Assembly: GCF_023228165.1 (NCBI RefSeq)
Contig: NZ_JALOBS010000013.1
Coordinates: 62,001-126,000, forward strand
Direction: 5' to 3'
Length of the DNA stretch: 64,000 bases
DNA from: Methylomonas sp.
Lineage (GTDB): Bacteria > Pseudomonadota > Gammaproteobacteria > Methylococcales > Methylomonadaceae
The notes under the pieces are model-generated. The model saw only the letters and a list, made by a program, of their open reading frames with translations. It was not told where the DNA came from and did no database searches. The position numbers and the translations under genes are program-made. Below, in pieces: positions 17,230 to 25,766 of the stretch. Position 1 is the first letter of the stretch; each line of letters opens with the position of its first letter.

Positions 17230-18900
17230 ATGAAAAACACACACCTAAAATCATTCATCATTGGCTCCTGCGCCCTACTGGCCGGTACCAATGTTTTTGC
17301 GGTAACCCCATTTGAACAAGATGTATCGTCATCGATAGACCGCGGCATCAATTATCTCGATTCGATTGGCGCTTATAGCAACCCCACTGGAGTTGACCGC
17401 GACGGTGTTGGCCTGCCTACCCTGGCATTACTGGAGAAGCGAGCGAGCGGCATTCCCAGCGACCCGCCCCAAGGCTATTCGGGAGCCAACGCAACCGATC
17501 AAGCCCGGATGCGTCGCGCGGTGGCTTATATGCTGACACAACTCGACAACGGCACGTTTTATACCTCCTATAGAAACGGCAACTATTTGATGGCCTTAAC
17601 ACTGTATTTGCGTAGCGGCGGGCCTGATCGCGGCGCCCATGCCGATTTGCCGGCCGCACTGCCGTACAGCTTGGTAGGAGCCGTCAACAAACTGACCGAC
17701 GTATTATTAAGCTACCAAAGACCCACGGGATACTGGTGTTACGGCCTTTCCTCTCCCAATTGCGACGACTCATCCACCACCCAGTTTGCGGTAGCGGGTC
17801 TGGCCTCCGCGAAGTCGGTATATTCGGACCCAACGTATGCCGACGCTGCACGCCTAGGACTGGTCAATACCGCGCTAAGCAATGCCAGAAATGCATATAA
17901 AGTCCATTCCGAGCAGCCGCCTAGCACATCTAACACCGGATCGGACAATGCCTCTTGTAATGTAGTCGACGCCACCGAAAGGGGGCATGGATACCAAGCA
18001 GCGTCCTACAAACCATCATTACAACAAACAGCTTCGGGCACCTGGGTGCAAATTCTTGGCGGCGCCGACATCAACGACAGCGCCGTACAAAACTACCTGA
18101 GATGGCATCGCAACCATTACCGCTGGCAAGATTTGGATAGCATGGGCAATTTTTGGTCAGCAAATAGTTACTGGTATTACCTGTGGAGCTCCTTCAAAGG
18201 ACGCGAATTCCTGCGGCACGCCTCCACCCCAATTAATGCCGGCAATCTGGGACCGGACGATTTAGGCACGCTTGCTCCAGATGCGGCCTGTAATGTTCGC
18301 CAAGTTCACCGCGATCCAATGACACTGCCTAGAGTCGCTCTCTTCGGTGCCGGCGGCCCCGGCTATTACAGTGCCGATCCGCAAAACCAGTATTTCGATT
18401 ATGCCTACAGCATTCTGGGATACCAATGCGCCAGCGGCCAATATAATTGTAATAGCGCACCTGGGAACTGGGGACACCGGGGCGTCAGCGACGCTTACGC
18501 AATTTTGGTTTTACAACGCGCGACTGGGGGTGCTTGTGTGGACTCCGATGGCGACGGTGTCTGCGATGAGGTTGACAACTGCCCGATCAACCCCAACCCC
18601 AACCAGGAAGACAGTGACGGCGACGGCGTTGGTAATGTCTGCGACAACTGCCCGACCACTGCCAACCCTGACCAACTCGACAGCGACAGTGACGGCACCG
18701 GCGATGCCTGCGAAGTGGTTATCCACGATTGCGACGTCGACAATGACGGCGATATCGACAAGGCCGACATCATCTCGATCAACAGATCCTTGTATCAAGC
18801 CGCAAGCGGCCCCAACGATCCGCGAGACCCTGACCATAATGGCATCATCAATACCAAGGACGCCAAAATTTGCATTGGCCGAATTGGGCAACAGCCATAA
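17230..18900 (+). CDS. Secreted toroid protein with thrombospondin type 3 repeats and dockerin-like tail
   Basis: 556 residues with a signal peptide (about 1-24, ending VFA) and a GGAGAGGA ribosome site. The body is an alpha/alpha toroid-like region with repeat motifs (LTLYLRSGG, LLSYQRPTGYWCYG, YAILVLQRATGG). Residues about 438-497 carry calcium-binding thrombospondin type 3 repeats, such as DSDGDGVCDEVDNCP and DSDGDGVGNVCDNCP. Residues about 500-556 look like a dockerin type I duplex: DVDNDGDIDKADIISINRSL and DPDHNGIINTKDAKICIG. It should be an exported, calcium-stabilised surface protein. It resembles the toroid protein encoded at 10260-11342 in fold but adds the surface modules. Confidence 0.85.
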   Translation: MKNTHLKSFIIGSCALLAGTNVFAVTPFEQDVSSSIDRGINYLDSIGAYSNPTGVDRDGVGLPTLALLEKRASGIPSDPPQGYSGANATDQARMRRAVAYMLTQLDNGTFYTSYRNGNYLMALTLYLRSGGPDRGAHADLPAALPYSLVGAVNKLTDVLLSYQRPTGYWCYGLSSPNCDDSSTTQFAVAGLASAKSVYSDPTYADAARLGLVNTALSNARNAYKVHSEQPPSTSNTGSDNASCNVVDATERGHGYQAASYKPSLQQTASGTWVQILGGADINDSAVQNYLRWHRNHYRWQDLDSMGNFWSANSYWYYLWSSFKGREFLRHASTPINAGNLGPDDLGTLAPDAACNVRQVHRDPMTLPRVALFGAGGPGYYSADPQNQYFDYAYSILGYQCASGQYNCNSAPGNWGHRGVSDAYAILVLQRATGGACVDSDGDGVCDEVDNCPINPNPNQEDSDGDGVGNVCDNCPTTANPDQLDSDSDGTGDACEVVIHDCDVDNDGDIDKADIISINRSLYQAASGPNDPRDPDHNGIINTKDAKICIGRIGQQP

Positions 18901-18916
18901 TAATCGCGCATTGAAA

Positions 18917-18944
18917 CGGGAGGGTGAGCCTGGCTCCCCTCCCG
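18917..18944. terminator. Strong hairpin between toroid and PEP-CTERM genes
   Basis: CGGGAGGG-t-GAGCC-t-GGCTC-CCCTCCCG forms a nearly perfect 13-bp stem with one bulged T and a tiny loop, 17 bp after the stop. There is no T-run after it, so it may be a processing or mRNA-stability element, or a partial terminator, rather than a standard rho-independent terminator. Confidence 0.5.
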
Positions 18945-18991
18945 GTTATACCGGACGACTTTAAACAGAATACCAATTTGAGGATAACGAT

Positions 18992-19711
18992 ATGAACAAG
19001 ATACATTTATTCACGGGCCCTTTGCTGATAGCCGCTCTTCTGGCGACCGGCAGCGCGCAAGCGACGCTCTTGAGCGACCTGATCGGTCAAAGCCTCACGG
19101 TCGGCGACAAGACCTTTGACCAGTGGACTATTCATGACGACACCTTTAGCCCAGCCAATCTCATCAGCAGCATTGATGTAACGGGCATCGGCGACGGTTC
19201 CGCGGGAAACGAATACGGCCTTTCTTTTACCTTGACCTCTCCGCTGACGGTCACGGGTATCGATTTTGCCGATCTGTTTTTCGGCTTCCGGGTTACAGCG
19301 TCAGCCGGCTTAATCAACGGCGTCGGTCTTGGCGTGACCGGTAGTTTAACTGCAAGTGGCACCAATAACGGTTATGGCGCATGGGAATATGTCGGAACCA
19401 GTGAGGCCAGCGCTGCAGATCAGTTTGCTCTCGACCATCTTGTCGAACTCAATGCAGAACAAGTCTGGGCCAACGGTGCTGTGAATGGCAGCTTAGTGGA
19501 CTCTGGGTTCTTCGGCCCACGGTCCGAAATTTTCATCGGTAAAAACCTTTATGTGTTCTCCGACACTGACACCGAAGCAAGCTTGAGCTCTTTCGAACAA
19601 CGCTTTTATCAAACAAACAACGTACCTGAACCGAGTACATTGCTATTGATGAGCCTTGGCATCATAGGCCTTTTCCACAAACACTTGCGCGGCAATTCGT
19701 GTAAGGCGTAG
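18992..19711 (+). CDS. PEP-CTERM sorting-domain surface protein
   Basis: 239 residues. A signal peptide (about 1-25) is followed by a beta-rich, Gly/Ser/Thr-rich mature region. The C-terminus has the sorting signal: PEPSTLLLMSLGIIGLF (about residues 212-228), then a basic tail (HKHLRGN). The PEP-CTERM system, handled by exosortase (EpsH), exports such proteins to the envelope of bacteria that make extracellular polysaccharide. No exosortase gene is in the window, so it must be elsewhere. The tail is slightly longer than usual (about 10 residues after the hydrophobic part). Confidence 0.88.
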   Translation: MNKIHLFTGPLLIAALLATGSAQATLLSDLIGQSLTVGDKTFDQWTIHDDTFSPANLISSIDVTGIGDGSAGNEYGLSFTLTSPLTVTGIDFADLFFGFRVTASAGLINGVGLGVTGSLTASGTNNGYGAWEYVGTSEASAADQFALDHLVELNAEQVWANGAVNGSLVDSGFFGPRSEIFIGKNLYVFSDTDTEASLSSFEQRFYQTNNVPEPSTLLLMSLGIIGLFHKHLRGNSCKA

Positions 19712-19722
19712 GCTTCATTTAA

Positions 19723-19751
19723 GCGCGGGCCCGTTAAAGTTTGGCCCGCGC
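19723..19751. terminator. GC-rich hairpin after the PEP-CTERM gene
   Basis: A 9-bp perfect stem GCGCGGGCC / GGCCCGCGC with an 11-base loop, about 12 bp after the stop codon. It is not followed by a T-run, so it may terminate weakly or protect the transcript end. Confidence 0.5.
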
Positions 19752-19850
19752 GCGTTACCTTGCAACCGCTCGGATTTCCCCATTCAGAGATAAATCACCG
19801 GGTTTATCCGCTAAAGCGCCCCCTCTTAGTAGCCAACCATTTTCAGTACC

Positions 19851-20486
19851 ATGCTAAAAATTGTAAATATGTCTTTACTGATTGCGTCGTTGGCGATTGG
19901 CAGCCTTGATGTCGGTCTTTGTAGCGAAAATAGCGTCGATTTTCGCGTTTCAGGGATCATGCAACTAGGAAGCGGTGTATTTCGCGCCTTGCTTGAATTT
20001 CCCGATGGCGAGAAAAAAACCGTGGCCCCGGGGGATGATTTGCAAGCGTGGAAGGTTATCGCCATAACCGAAAACTGCATCACGCTATCGGCAAATAATA
20101 AGAGCCGGAATGAATGCATCGCCGGTTCGAGCGATAGCAATCCAATGGCCAAAACCAGTACTGACGAAAAAAGCCCAAAAGCACCACCCTCAGCCCCTGA
20201 CAACTCCCTGTCGCATTTCAAGAAAGTAGATAAGATCGAGTTGTTACAGGCGCTGGACAGCCTGGCCCATGCCGACAACATGTCGCAATTTAACGAAACC
20301 GTGCTGCCGCTTGCTGGCTTGCCACCCGATGCCCAGATTGCTCAGATCGATGCCCGGGATATTTCGTCCGTACACAATGCAGTTGAAATGCTGCGAAAAG
20401 CCGTTGACGAAAATCACCCATCGAGACTGACGTTGATCAATCAAGACCAACAGGTGAACGTCATTTATCTGCAAACAACAGAATGA
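19851..20486 (+). CDS. Small exported protein with GspC/PilP-like segment
   Basis: 211 residues starting at ATG 19851; an ATG at 19869 is an alternative. An N-terminal signal peptide (MSLLIASLAIGSLDVGLC) is followed by a beta-rich domain. The stretch RVSGIMQLGSGVFRALLEF, then VAPGDDLQAWKVIAITENC, resembles the homology region of type II secretion GspC or PilP, where an ornamental beta-barrel reads the secretin. Residues about 100-130 are low-complexity, and the last 80 are helical. No partner secretion genes are in the window. It converges with eboF, with 8 bp between the stops. Confidence 0.7.
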   Translation: MLKIVNMSLLIASLAIGSLDVGLCSENSVDFRVSGIMQLGSGVFRALLEFPDGEKKTVAPGDDLQAWKVIAITENCITLSANNKSRNECIAGSSDSNPMAKTSTDEKSPKAPPSAPDNSLSHFKKVDKIELLQALDSLAHADNMSQFNETVLPLAGLPPDAQIAQIDARDISSVHNAVEMLRKAVDENHPSRLTLINQDQQVNVIYLQTTE

Positions 20487-20494
20487 GCCTGCGT

Positions 20495-21883
20495 TTAACT
20501 GTTTGAAAAGTGCCCTTTTATCAATCGACTGACGTCTGTCATTGCATAAGCTCTGTCGGCGAAGTTCTTATTGCTGCCTATCAGCAGCGGGCCGTGTTCC
20601 TTACCGCTTAACGAAGGATGACGACCATGCGTGCCCTGCACTAGTTCCGGCATTAGCGGAATCACGTCCATCAACATTCTAAAGCCCAACTTCTTTTTCA
20701 GCAGATTGAAACCTATCTTCAATTGGGGAATTTTCAGATTTGGGTCGAGGAACAACTCGACCGGGTCATAGCCGGGCTTACGGTGAATATCGACGGTTCG
20801 GGCAAAGTCGGGCGCCTTTTGTTCATCCAGCCAGTAGTAATAGCTAAACCATTGATTTTGTGCCGCCATCACAACCAACTCGCCGGAGCGCGGGTGATCC
20901 AGCCCCCATTGAACTTGCTCTGACTTATCCAAGACAAATTCGATACCTTGGACCCGTTGCAACAGTTTTTTGACTCTGGCGACATCATCAGGTGCCCGAA
21001 CATAGATATGGGCTGCCTGATGGTCGGCCACGGCAAACGCCCTCGAGGCGCCGCAATCCAGTAGTTCCCAACCCAAGGTTTCGCGAACCGCGATAAAACC
21101 GTGCTCGCGCAATACCCGATTGATATGCACCACGCCTTCGGCAGGCTCGATGCCGTATTCGGAAACGATTAGCACATCGCCGTTACGTTCAATTGCCGAA
21201 TCGATCAACTGCCCAGCAATGGTGTCGATTTTCTTTACATCTTGCCAAATGTCAGGATGATTGGGCCCCAGGCGTTGCAGGTTGTAATCCAGATGCGGCA
21301 GATAAACAAACTCCAACGCCGGTTGCCGCTTCTGCCATACCTGCGTCGCGGCATCGGCTATCCATTGCGATGAGCGGATGTCCGCCGTCGGCCCCCAGAA
21401 ATTGAACATCGGAAACGGGCCAAGTTCGTTTTCCAGTTCAACGCCCAAGGCCATGGGGCTAGAATAAATCGCCGGAATTTTACGGCCATCGGCCGGATAT
21501 ATCGGCCTGGGTGTGACCGAGAAATCCACATGGGCGTACATGTTGTACCACCAGAACATTTGCGCGCAGTGGATAGCCGGATCGAATTTTTTCAGGCTTT
21601 CCCAAACCTGCTCGCGCTGTATCAATTGATTGGCCTGCTTCCAAAACCCGATTTCGGCCAACTCGCGGAAGTACCAACCATTGGCGACAATGCCGTGTTC
21701 ACGTGGCAGCGTTCCGGTAAGCATGGTCGCCTGCGCAGTGCAGGTAACGGCAGGAAAAACGCCATCGAGCTCGGCCAGATAACCTTGGTTGATAAGACTG
21801 TTCAGATTCGGAGTATGTTTACCCAGCAACGAAGGGCTAAGACCGACAACGTTAATGACCAGTAAGGGATTACTATTTATCAT
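20495..21883 (-). CDS. eboF: Ebo cluster alkaline-phosphatase-superfamily protein (EboF-like)
   Basis: 462 residues. It has the fold features of the nucleotide pyrophosphatase/phosphodiesterase (alkaline phosphatase) superfamily: the N-terminal metal/nucleophile region (GVFPAVTCTAQATMLTG, likely Thr nucleophile), LPHLDYNLQRLG and LIVSEYGIEPAEG. The usual DHG at the third motif is EYG here, which is a feature of this subfamily or a divergence. KEHG and GTHGRHPSLSG near the C-terminus would supply further metal ligands. The gene is the last of the ebo cluster, with a start 13 bp after the eboE stop. The role of EboF in precursor export is known only in outline. Confidence 0.78.
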   Translation of the reverse strand: MINSNPLLVINVVGLSPSLLGKHTPNLNSLINQGYLAELDGVFPAVTCTAQATMLTGTLPREHGIVANGWYFRELAEIGFWKQANQLIQREQVWESLKKFDPAIHCAQMFWWYNMYAHVDFSVTPRPIYPADGRKIPAIYSSPMALGVELENELGPFPMFNFWGPTADIRSSQWIADAATQVWQKRQPALEFVYLPHLDYNLQRLGPNHPDIWQDVKKIDTIAGQLIDSAIERNGDVLIVSEYGIEPAEGVVHINRVLREHGFIAVRETLGWELLDCGASRAFAVADHQAAHIYVRAPDDVARVKKLLQRVQGIEFVLDKSEQVQWGLDHPRSGELVVMAAQNQWFSYYYWLDEQKAPDFARTVDIHRKPGYDPVELFLDPNLKIPQLKIGFNLLKKKLGFRMLMDVIPLMPELVQGTHGRHPSLSGKEHGPLLIGSNKNFADRAYAMTDVSRLIKGHFSNS

Positions 21884-21895
21884 AGGAATACCGCC

Positions 21896-23110
21896 TCATT
21901 GAACTAGCCCTCTTTTATACATTTCCATTTCCAGCCAACCAAGTTCGTCACTCAGACCTTCGATCAGATCGCTATCACTTTGCGGGCGCAACGTGATTGG
22001 TAGCACTTGCCAGGTATAAGTCTCTACTTCTATATGCGGCCTATGCCGTGTATTATTCTTTAGAAAATCGAGCGTCTCTAAAATAGCCGCTTGTGTGGTT
22101 CCCAATTCCGCTTGAGCCAGTATAGCCGTCTGAATAGGCACATGAAAATGAATATGCCAGGGATGACCGTCTGCCAGCCCGTTTTCAGTCAGCGCGAGCG
22201 GCAAATCGAGGACTCCGGCCAAGCGCTGACCGATCAAGGTGCGGACCTGATGCAGATATTTAGGTTCTGCAAACGCCGCGAGCGCCTGACGGGCTTGATG
22301 TCGGACAGGCTGAGCAACGCTCAGGGCACTGGAAATCTGAATTTTGCCGATTGCGATACCGGCTGCAGCGATACGGCTGAGTGAGTCGCCGCAATGTTCG
22401 AACATAACCGCCTGATGACAGACATCGAAACAGATACCCAAATACTCACTTAGCGCCTGCTTTCGAATCCCAAGAGCCGCAGCGGTTTCAGGTAGTTGGT
22501 TTTGGAAAAAATGAACCAGCTCGTCCGTGGTTTCCAGCACACAATCGGGCTCCATTTCCAGACAAACACGAATGGAACGGCCAGTACGATGATGAAGATT
22601 TTCCAGGAAATTCGCTAATTTACATAAGGCATCCATTGCCGCCGAGTGTTTTTGCGTGTTCCAGCCATGGCGAAAACCCAGTGGTAAAGTTGATATGGTA
22701 CCTTCGGCAACGTTATCCGGCAGACAGTACGCTAATATTTCCGCAAGTTGCTGCGTATACAGCAAACGCGACGATTCGCTCCAGTCCGGCGTATAGACAT
22801 GCTCCTTGACCGTACCCGCATGGAAATCGCCATACGGAAACCCGTTCAAGGCAAACAAATCGATCTGACTATCTGTTAACAGACCATGAAACTGATGCAG
22901 CTTTTCCGGTTGATCAAGCAACTCGGAAGCCACCGAGTGGTTGATCCAAAGGCCTGCGCCCATCGAGTCCAAACCGCGCCTTTGCCGTACTGCCCGTACG
23001 AACTCCGCCACGACCGCGTTCAACGCCGCATAGGTTTCCGCCGGGTGAACATTGCTGCAATAAGTCAGTTCGTGCCTTTGCCAAGGCTTGCGAGCTGAAC
23101 CGTCGGTCAC
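21896..23110 (-). CDS. eboE: Metabolite traffic protein EboE, TIM barrel
   Basis: 404 residues from a GTG at 23110, whose TG overlaps the eboB stop (GTGA, 23107-23110). It has the TIM-barrel features of the xylose-isomerase-like superfamily but is divergent: LTYCSNVHPAETYAALN at the N-terminus, RVCLEMEPDCVLET in the middle and LGICFDVCHQAVMFEHCG as the metal-region motif. NCBI calls such proteins metabolite traffic protein EboE. The protein has no membrane helices. It lies between eboB and eboF, so the ebo order on the minus strand is C-A-B-E-F. Confidence 0.82.
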   Translation of the reverse strand: MTDGSARKPWQRHELTYCSNVHPAETYAALNAVVAEFVRAVRQRRGLDSMGAGLWINHSVASELLDQPEKLHQFHGLLTDSQIDLFALNGFPYGDFHAGTVKEHVYTPDWSESSRLLYTQQLAEILAYCLPDNVAEGTISTLPLGFRHGWNTQKHSAAMDALCKLANFLENLHHRTGRSIRVCLEMEPDCVLETTDELVHFFQNQLPETAAALGIRKQALSEYLGICFDVCHQAVMFEHCGDSLSRIAAAGIAIGKIQISSALSVAQPVRHQARQALAAFAEPKYLHQVRTLIGQRLAGVLDLPLALTENGLADGHPWHIHFHVPIQTAILAQAELGTTQAAILETLDFLKNNTRHRPHIEVETYTWQVLPITLRPQSDSDLIEGLSDELGWLEMEMYKRGLVQ

Positions 23111-23991
23111 TGGACGACGGGCGTTTGTCCGCGTAATACGGAATTATCTTCCCAGAGCATTTGTTGATCTATCGCCATCGGCGCCAGCACTTCCTCTATC
23201 GAAATTCGACCGCTTTGTGCGTAATACTCAATCGGATTGTTAAATAATACCCGCTCGACATCGGCTTCGCTGAAGCCTGAGTCCAGCATGGCTTGGCCGG
23301 TTTTCGGCACTTTCAGCGGATCGCTTTTACCCCAATCCGCGGCACTATTGACGACCATTTTTTCCAGTCCGTATTGCTGCAGTAGCGCCACCATGCGGGT
23401 TTCGCTCATTTTGGTGTCCGGATAAACCGAGTGCCCTCGCCAGCAACCCGAATCCAGCACCAGGGGTAATGTCACTTCATTCAGGTGATCGATTAAAACC
23501 AATTCCGGATTGATACCAACCTCTTTTACTAACGAGAGCGTTCTCTCAGTGCCGGTCTTTTTATCCCGATGCGGCGTATGCACCAAAGCCGGTAAATTCA
23601 GTTCCTTGGCAAGTAATAGCTGCTCGGCAAAAAAACGCTCTTCTGCGTCGGTAATATCGTCATAACCGATTTCACCAATCGCCACTACATTATCTTTGGC
23701 ACAATATCGAGGTAAAAATTTCATGACCTCTTCGGCCATCGGAACATTGTTGACTTCTTTGGGGTTGATTCCGATCGTGCAGTAATGACGAATGCCGAAT
23801 TGGCTGGCACGAAAAGATTCCCAGCCGATTAAGGCATTAAAATAATCGATAAAGGAGGCCGCTTGGGTTCTCGGTTGTCCTAACCAGAAAGCAGGTTCAA
23901 CCACACCGACGATTCCGGCTGCAGCCATACGCTCGTAATCGTCGGTGGTCCGAGCCAACATGTGAATATGAGGATCGAAGTATTTCATCAT
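23107..23991 (-). CDS. eboB: TatD-like metal-dependent hydrolase EboB
   Basis: 294 residues from ATG 23991 (MMKYFDPHIHM); the frame is open about 34 codons further upstream, but that part reads across the eboA stop. Metal ligands of TatD-type hydrolases are visible: DPHIHM at the N-terminus, GEIGYDDITDAEERFF (E), VHTPHRDK (H) and LIDHLNE (H). The conserved NSAADWGKSDPL supplies the last acidic ligand. EboB is a standard member of ebo clusters. Substrate unknown. Confidence 0.83.
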   Translation of the reverse strand: MMKYFDPHIHMLARTTDDYERMAAAGIVGVVEPAFWLGQPRTQAASFIDYFNALIGWESFRASQFGIRHYCTIGINPKEVNNVPMAEEVMKFLPRYCAKDNVVAIGEIGYDDITDAEERFFAEQLLLAKELNLPALVHTPHRDKKTGTERTLSLVKEVGINPELVLIDHLNEVTLPLVLDSGCWRGHSVYPDTKMSETRMVALLQQYGLEKMVVNSAADWGKSDPLKVPKTGQAMLDSGFSEADVERVLFNNPIEYYAQSGRISIEEVLAPMAIDQQMLWEDNSVLRGQTPVVQ

Positions 23992-24008
23992 CGTGTCCAA
24001 AGCAAAAG

Positions 24009-24866
24009 TTAATTTGAAGATAGTAGGGCCAGAATTCTGTGGTCTTTTTCGTTCTTGCGAAAGGTATTTAACCACTGCTGGCGCTCGGCACACAATGGTT
24101 TTTGCTGCTTCAACGCTTTAACCGCAAAATATCTGTGCTCAGGGGTATCGTGTTGTAGGTGTTGGTGAATTAAACCAAGTCCATTAGCGCTCGCAAAAGG
24201 CTCCAGAGCTAGCCAGATATCGGGTGGTATCGATCGTCCCGCCGCTACGCGTTCGTCAATATAGTCTTCGCACATTTTGGATAGCTCGAAGTTTGCGCGC
24301 TCGCTTAGACCAATTATCGAGGCAATGCCGACTCCGATGAACAATGCCTTTAAAACCAGCTGGTTGAATTCATGATCATCATAAAAACGGGCTGGATAAG
24401 GATTATACTGAGCCAATGCAGCATAAAGGGGTTTGCTATTCGTCCTACCGACTTCTCGCACTTGAAATTTGTAGCTTTCGGCGTCATAGAAAAGATTGAC
24501 TATACGGACCATAATGGCAACTTCGCTTTCATCGCCCTGCTCAAAGTAACTTCGCACAATCAGCGCATGCTGTTCAGGTGCCGACATTACAGCTTGTAAT
24601 ATCAATAGCGCGCGTCCCGCATCGGCAATACTCCACTGATCGATAGGCATCAGTCTATTTTCGGCTACGCTTATGGCTTCGGCATTGGCATTTAGCCTCT
24701 CCTGACCTAGAGTGCTTCGCGCACCTGCAGACCATGTCAGCAGATCGTTGACTACATCTTGTTTGGCTTTAATTTTGTCTTGGCCCGACAGCAACCATTG
24801 CATACCTTTATCGTTCCGCAGACTTTGCAACTCTGATTGAATCCTAGCGTATGCAGCCTCGATCAT
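24009..24866 (-). CDS. eboA: EboA domain protein
   Basis: 285 residues from ATG 24866, preceded by AAGGA; a TTG at 24884 would give 291 residues but is less convincing. The protein is mainly helical, with the EboA-like signature pieces FEQGDESEVAIMVR and ALAQYNPYPARFYDD, and ELSKMCEDYIDERVAAGRSI. EboA has no known enzyme activity. It sits 28 bp after eboC and 17 bp before eboB, consistent with one operon. Confidence 0.85.
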   Translation of the reverse strand: MIEAAYARIQSELQSLRNDKGMQWLLSGQDKIKAKQDVVNDLLTWSAGARSTLGQERLNANAEAISVAENRLMPIDQWSIADAGRALLILQAVMSAPEQHALIVRSYFEQGDESEVAIMVRIVNLFYDAESYKFQVREVGRTNSKPLYAALAQYNPYPARFYDDHEFNQLVLKALFIGVGIASIIGLSERANFELSKMCEDYIDERVAAGRSIPPDIWLALEPFASANGLGLIHQHLQHDTPEHRYFAVKALKQQKPLCAERQQWLNTFRKNEKDHRILALLSSN

Positions 24867-24893
24867 GCCCACATCCTTCGCCAATTGTGTAAA

Positions 24894-25766
24894 TTAAGTT
24901 ACTCGCAAACTACGCGCGAAAAACCAACCCGGTATCATCAGGGATAATACCGTAACAGAATACCAGCTAGCCGCCGCCGATAATACTACCAACGCATCCA
25001 GCGGGATGACACCTATCACCAGATATTTTATGGTTTGCTGAATTTCCATAACAGAAAACTTTTGATATGCCGTATACAAGCGCTTGAGCACTAACCAAAA
25101 CCCAACTACTAGAGCCAATAAAGAGATAATGTTTGCATAGGGGCTGTGGCGCTGTAGATAAAATATCACTAGCGCACATGCTAGCATACCGATACCGCAA
25201 TGAACGATAAACTTCTTGTTACTAGCAGTAGTCTCAATAGTGCTTAATAAAGTCAACGAGCTTACATAGATGAATATGGGTATCGCCAGAATAAAGCTGC
25301 CCCATTGCAACTCCATTGTCGACAAACCTAATAGCCAATTGCAATACCGACACCCGCCCATTATAAGGAAACCGTAGAGTTGTTTTTTTGCTACCGCGTT
25401 ATAAAAAACGATTAATACCGATAAAAATCCGGCGATCAGAAGCTGCTGGAGTCCAACCATAACGGCAACGCCCAGACCTATAAACAAAAAAGTCCAACCC
25501 AACTGCCATCCGAATTTCAGCGGAATACGCCCAGAAGGAAGGGGACGCTCAGGACGATCACGAAGGTCTTCCTGATAATCAAAGCAATCATTTAATATCA
25601 TTCCCGAGATATAAAGACACATCGAGGAAACGCCAAGTAATAATATAATCTCCCAGTCAATTTGCCCCTCAGTGACAATTAATTGCGCTGCGACAATATT
25701 CGACAATGCTGTAAATACAGCCGGCGCACGCATCAATTGTAGATAGTCGACTATATTAATAGTCAT
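24894..25766 (-). CDS. eboC: UbiA-like prenyltransferase EboC
   Basis: 290 residues from ATG 25766; a TTG at 25775 is an alternative start. It has eight to nine membrane helices and a UbiA-type first Asp-rich motif, NDCFDYQEDLRDRPERPLPSG (near residues 58-78), which has the expected N-D-x-x-D pattern for Mg-prenyl-diphosphate binding. The second Asp motif of standard UbiA enzymes is not obvious, which is a trait of EboC-like proteins. It probably handles a lipid or prenylated intermediate in the membrane. Its 5' end overlaps the TIM-barrel gene. Confidence 0.85.
   Translation of the reverse strand: MTINIVDYLQLMRAPAVFTALSNIVAAQLIVTEGQIDWEIILLLGVSSMCLYISGMILNDCFDYQEDLRDRPERPLPSGRIPLKFGWQLGWTFLFIGLGVAVMVGLQQLLIAGFLSVLIVFYNAVAKKQLYGFLIMGGCRYCNWLLGLSTMELQWGSFILAIPIFIYVSSLTLLSTIETTASNKKFIVHCGIGMLACALVIFYLQRHSPYANIISLLALVVGFWLVLKRLYTAYQKFSVMEIQQTIKYLVIGVIPLDALVVLSAAASWYSVTVLSLMIPGWFFARSLRVT

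Noticed and set aside
18511..18891. Minus-strand open frames over the thrombospondin repeats
   Set aside because: They mirror the repeat-rich, GC-biased plus-strand coding region and are typical antisense artefacts.
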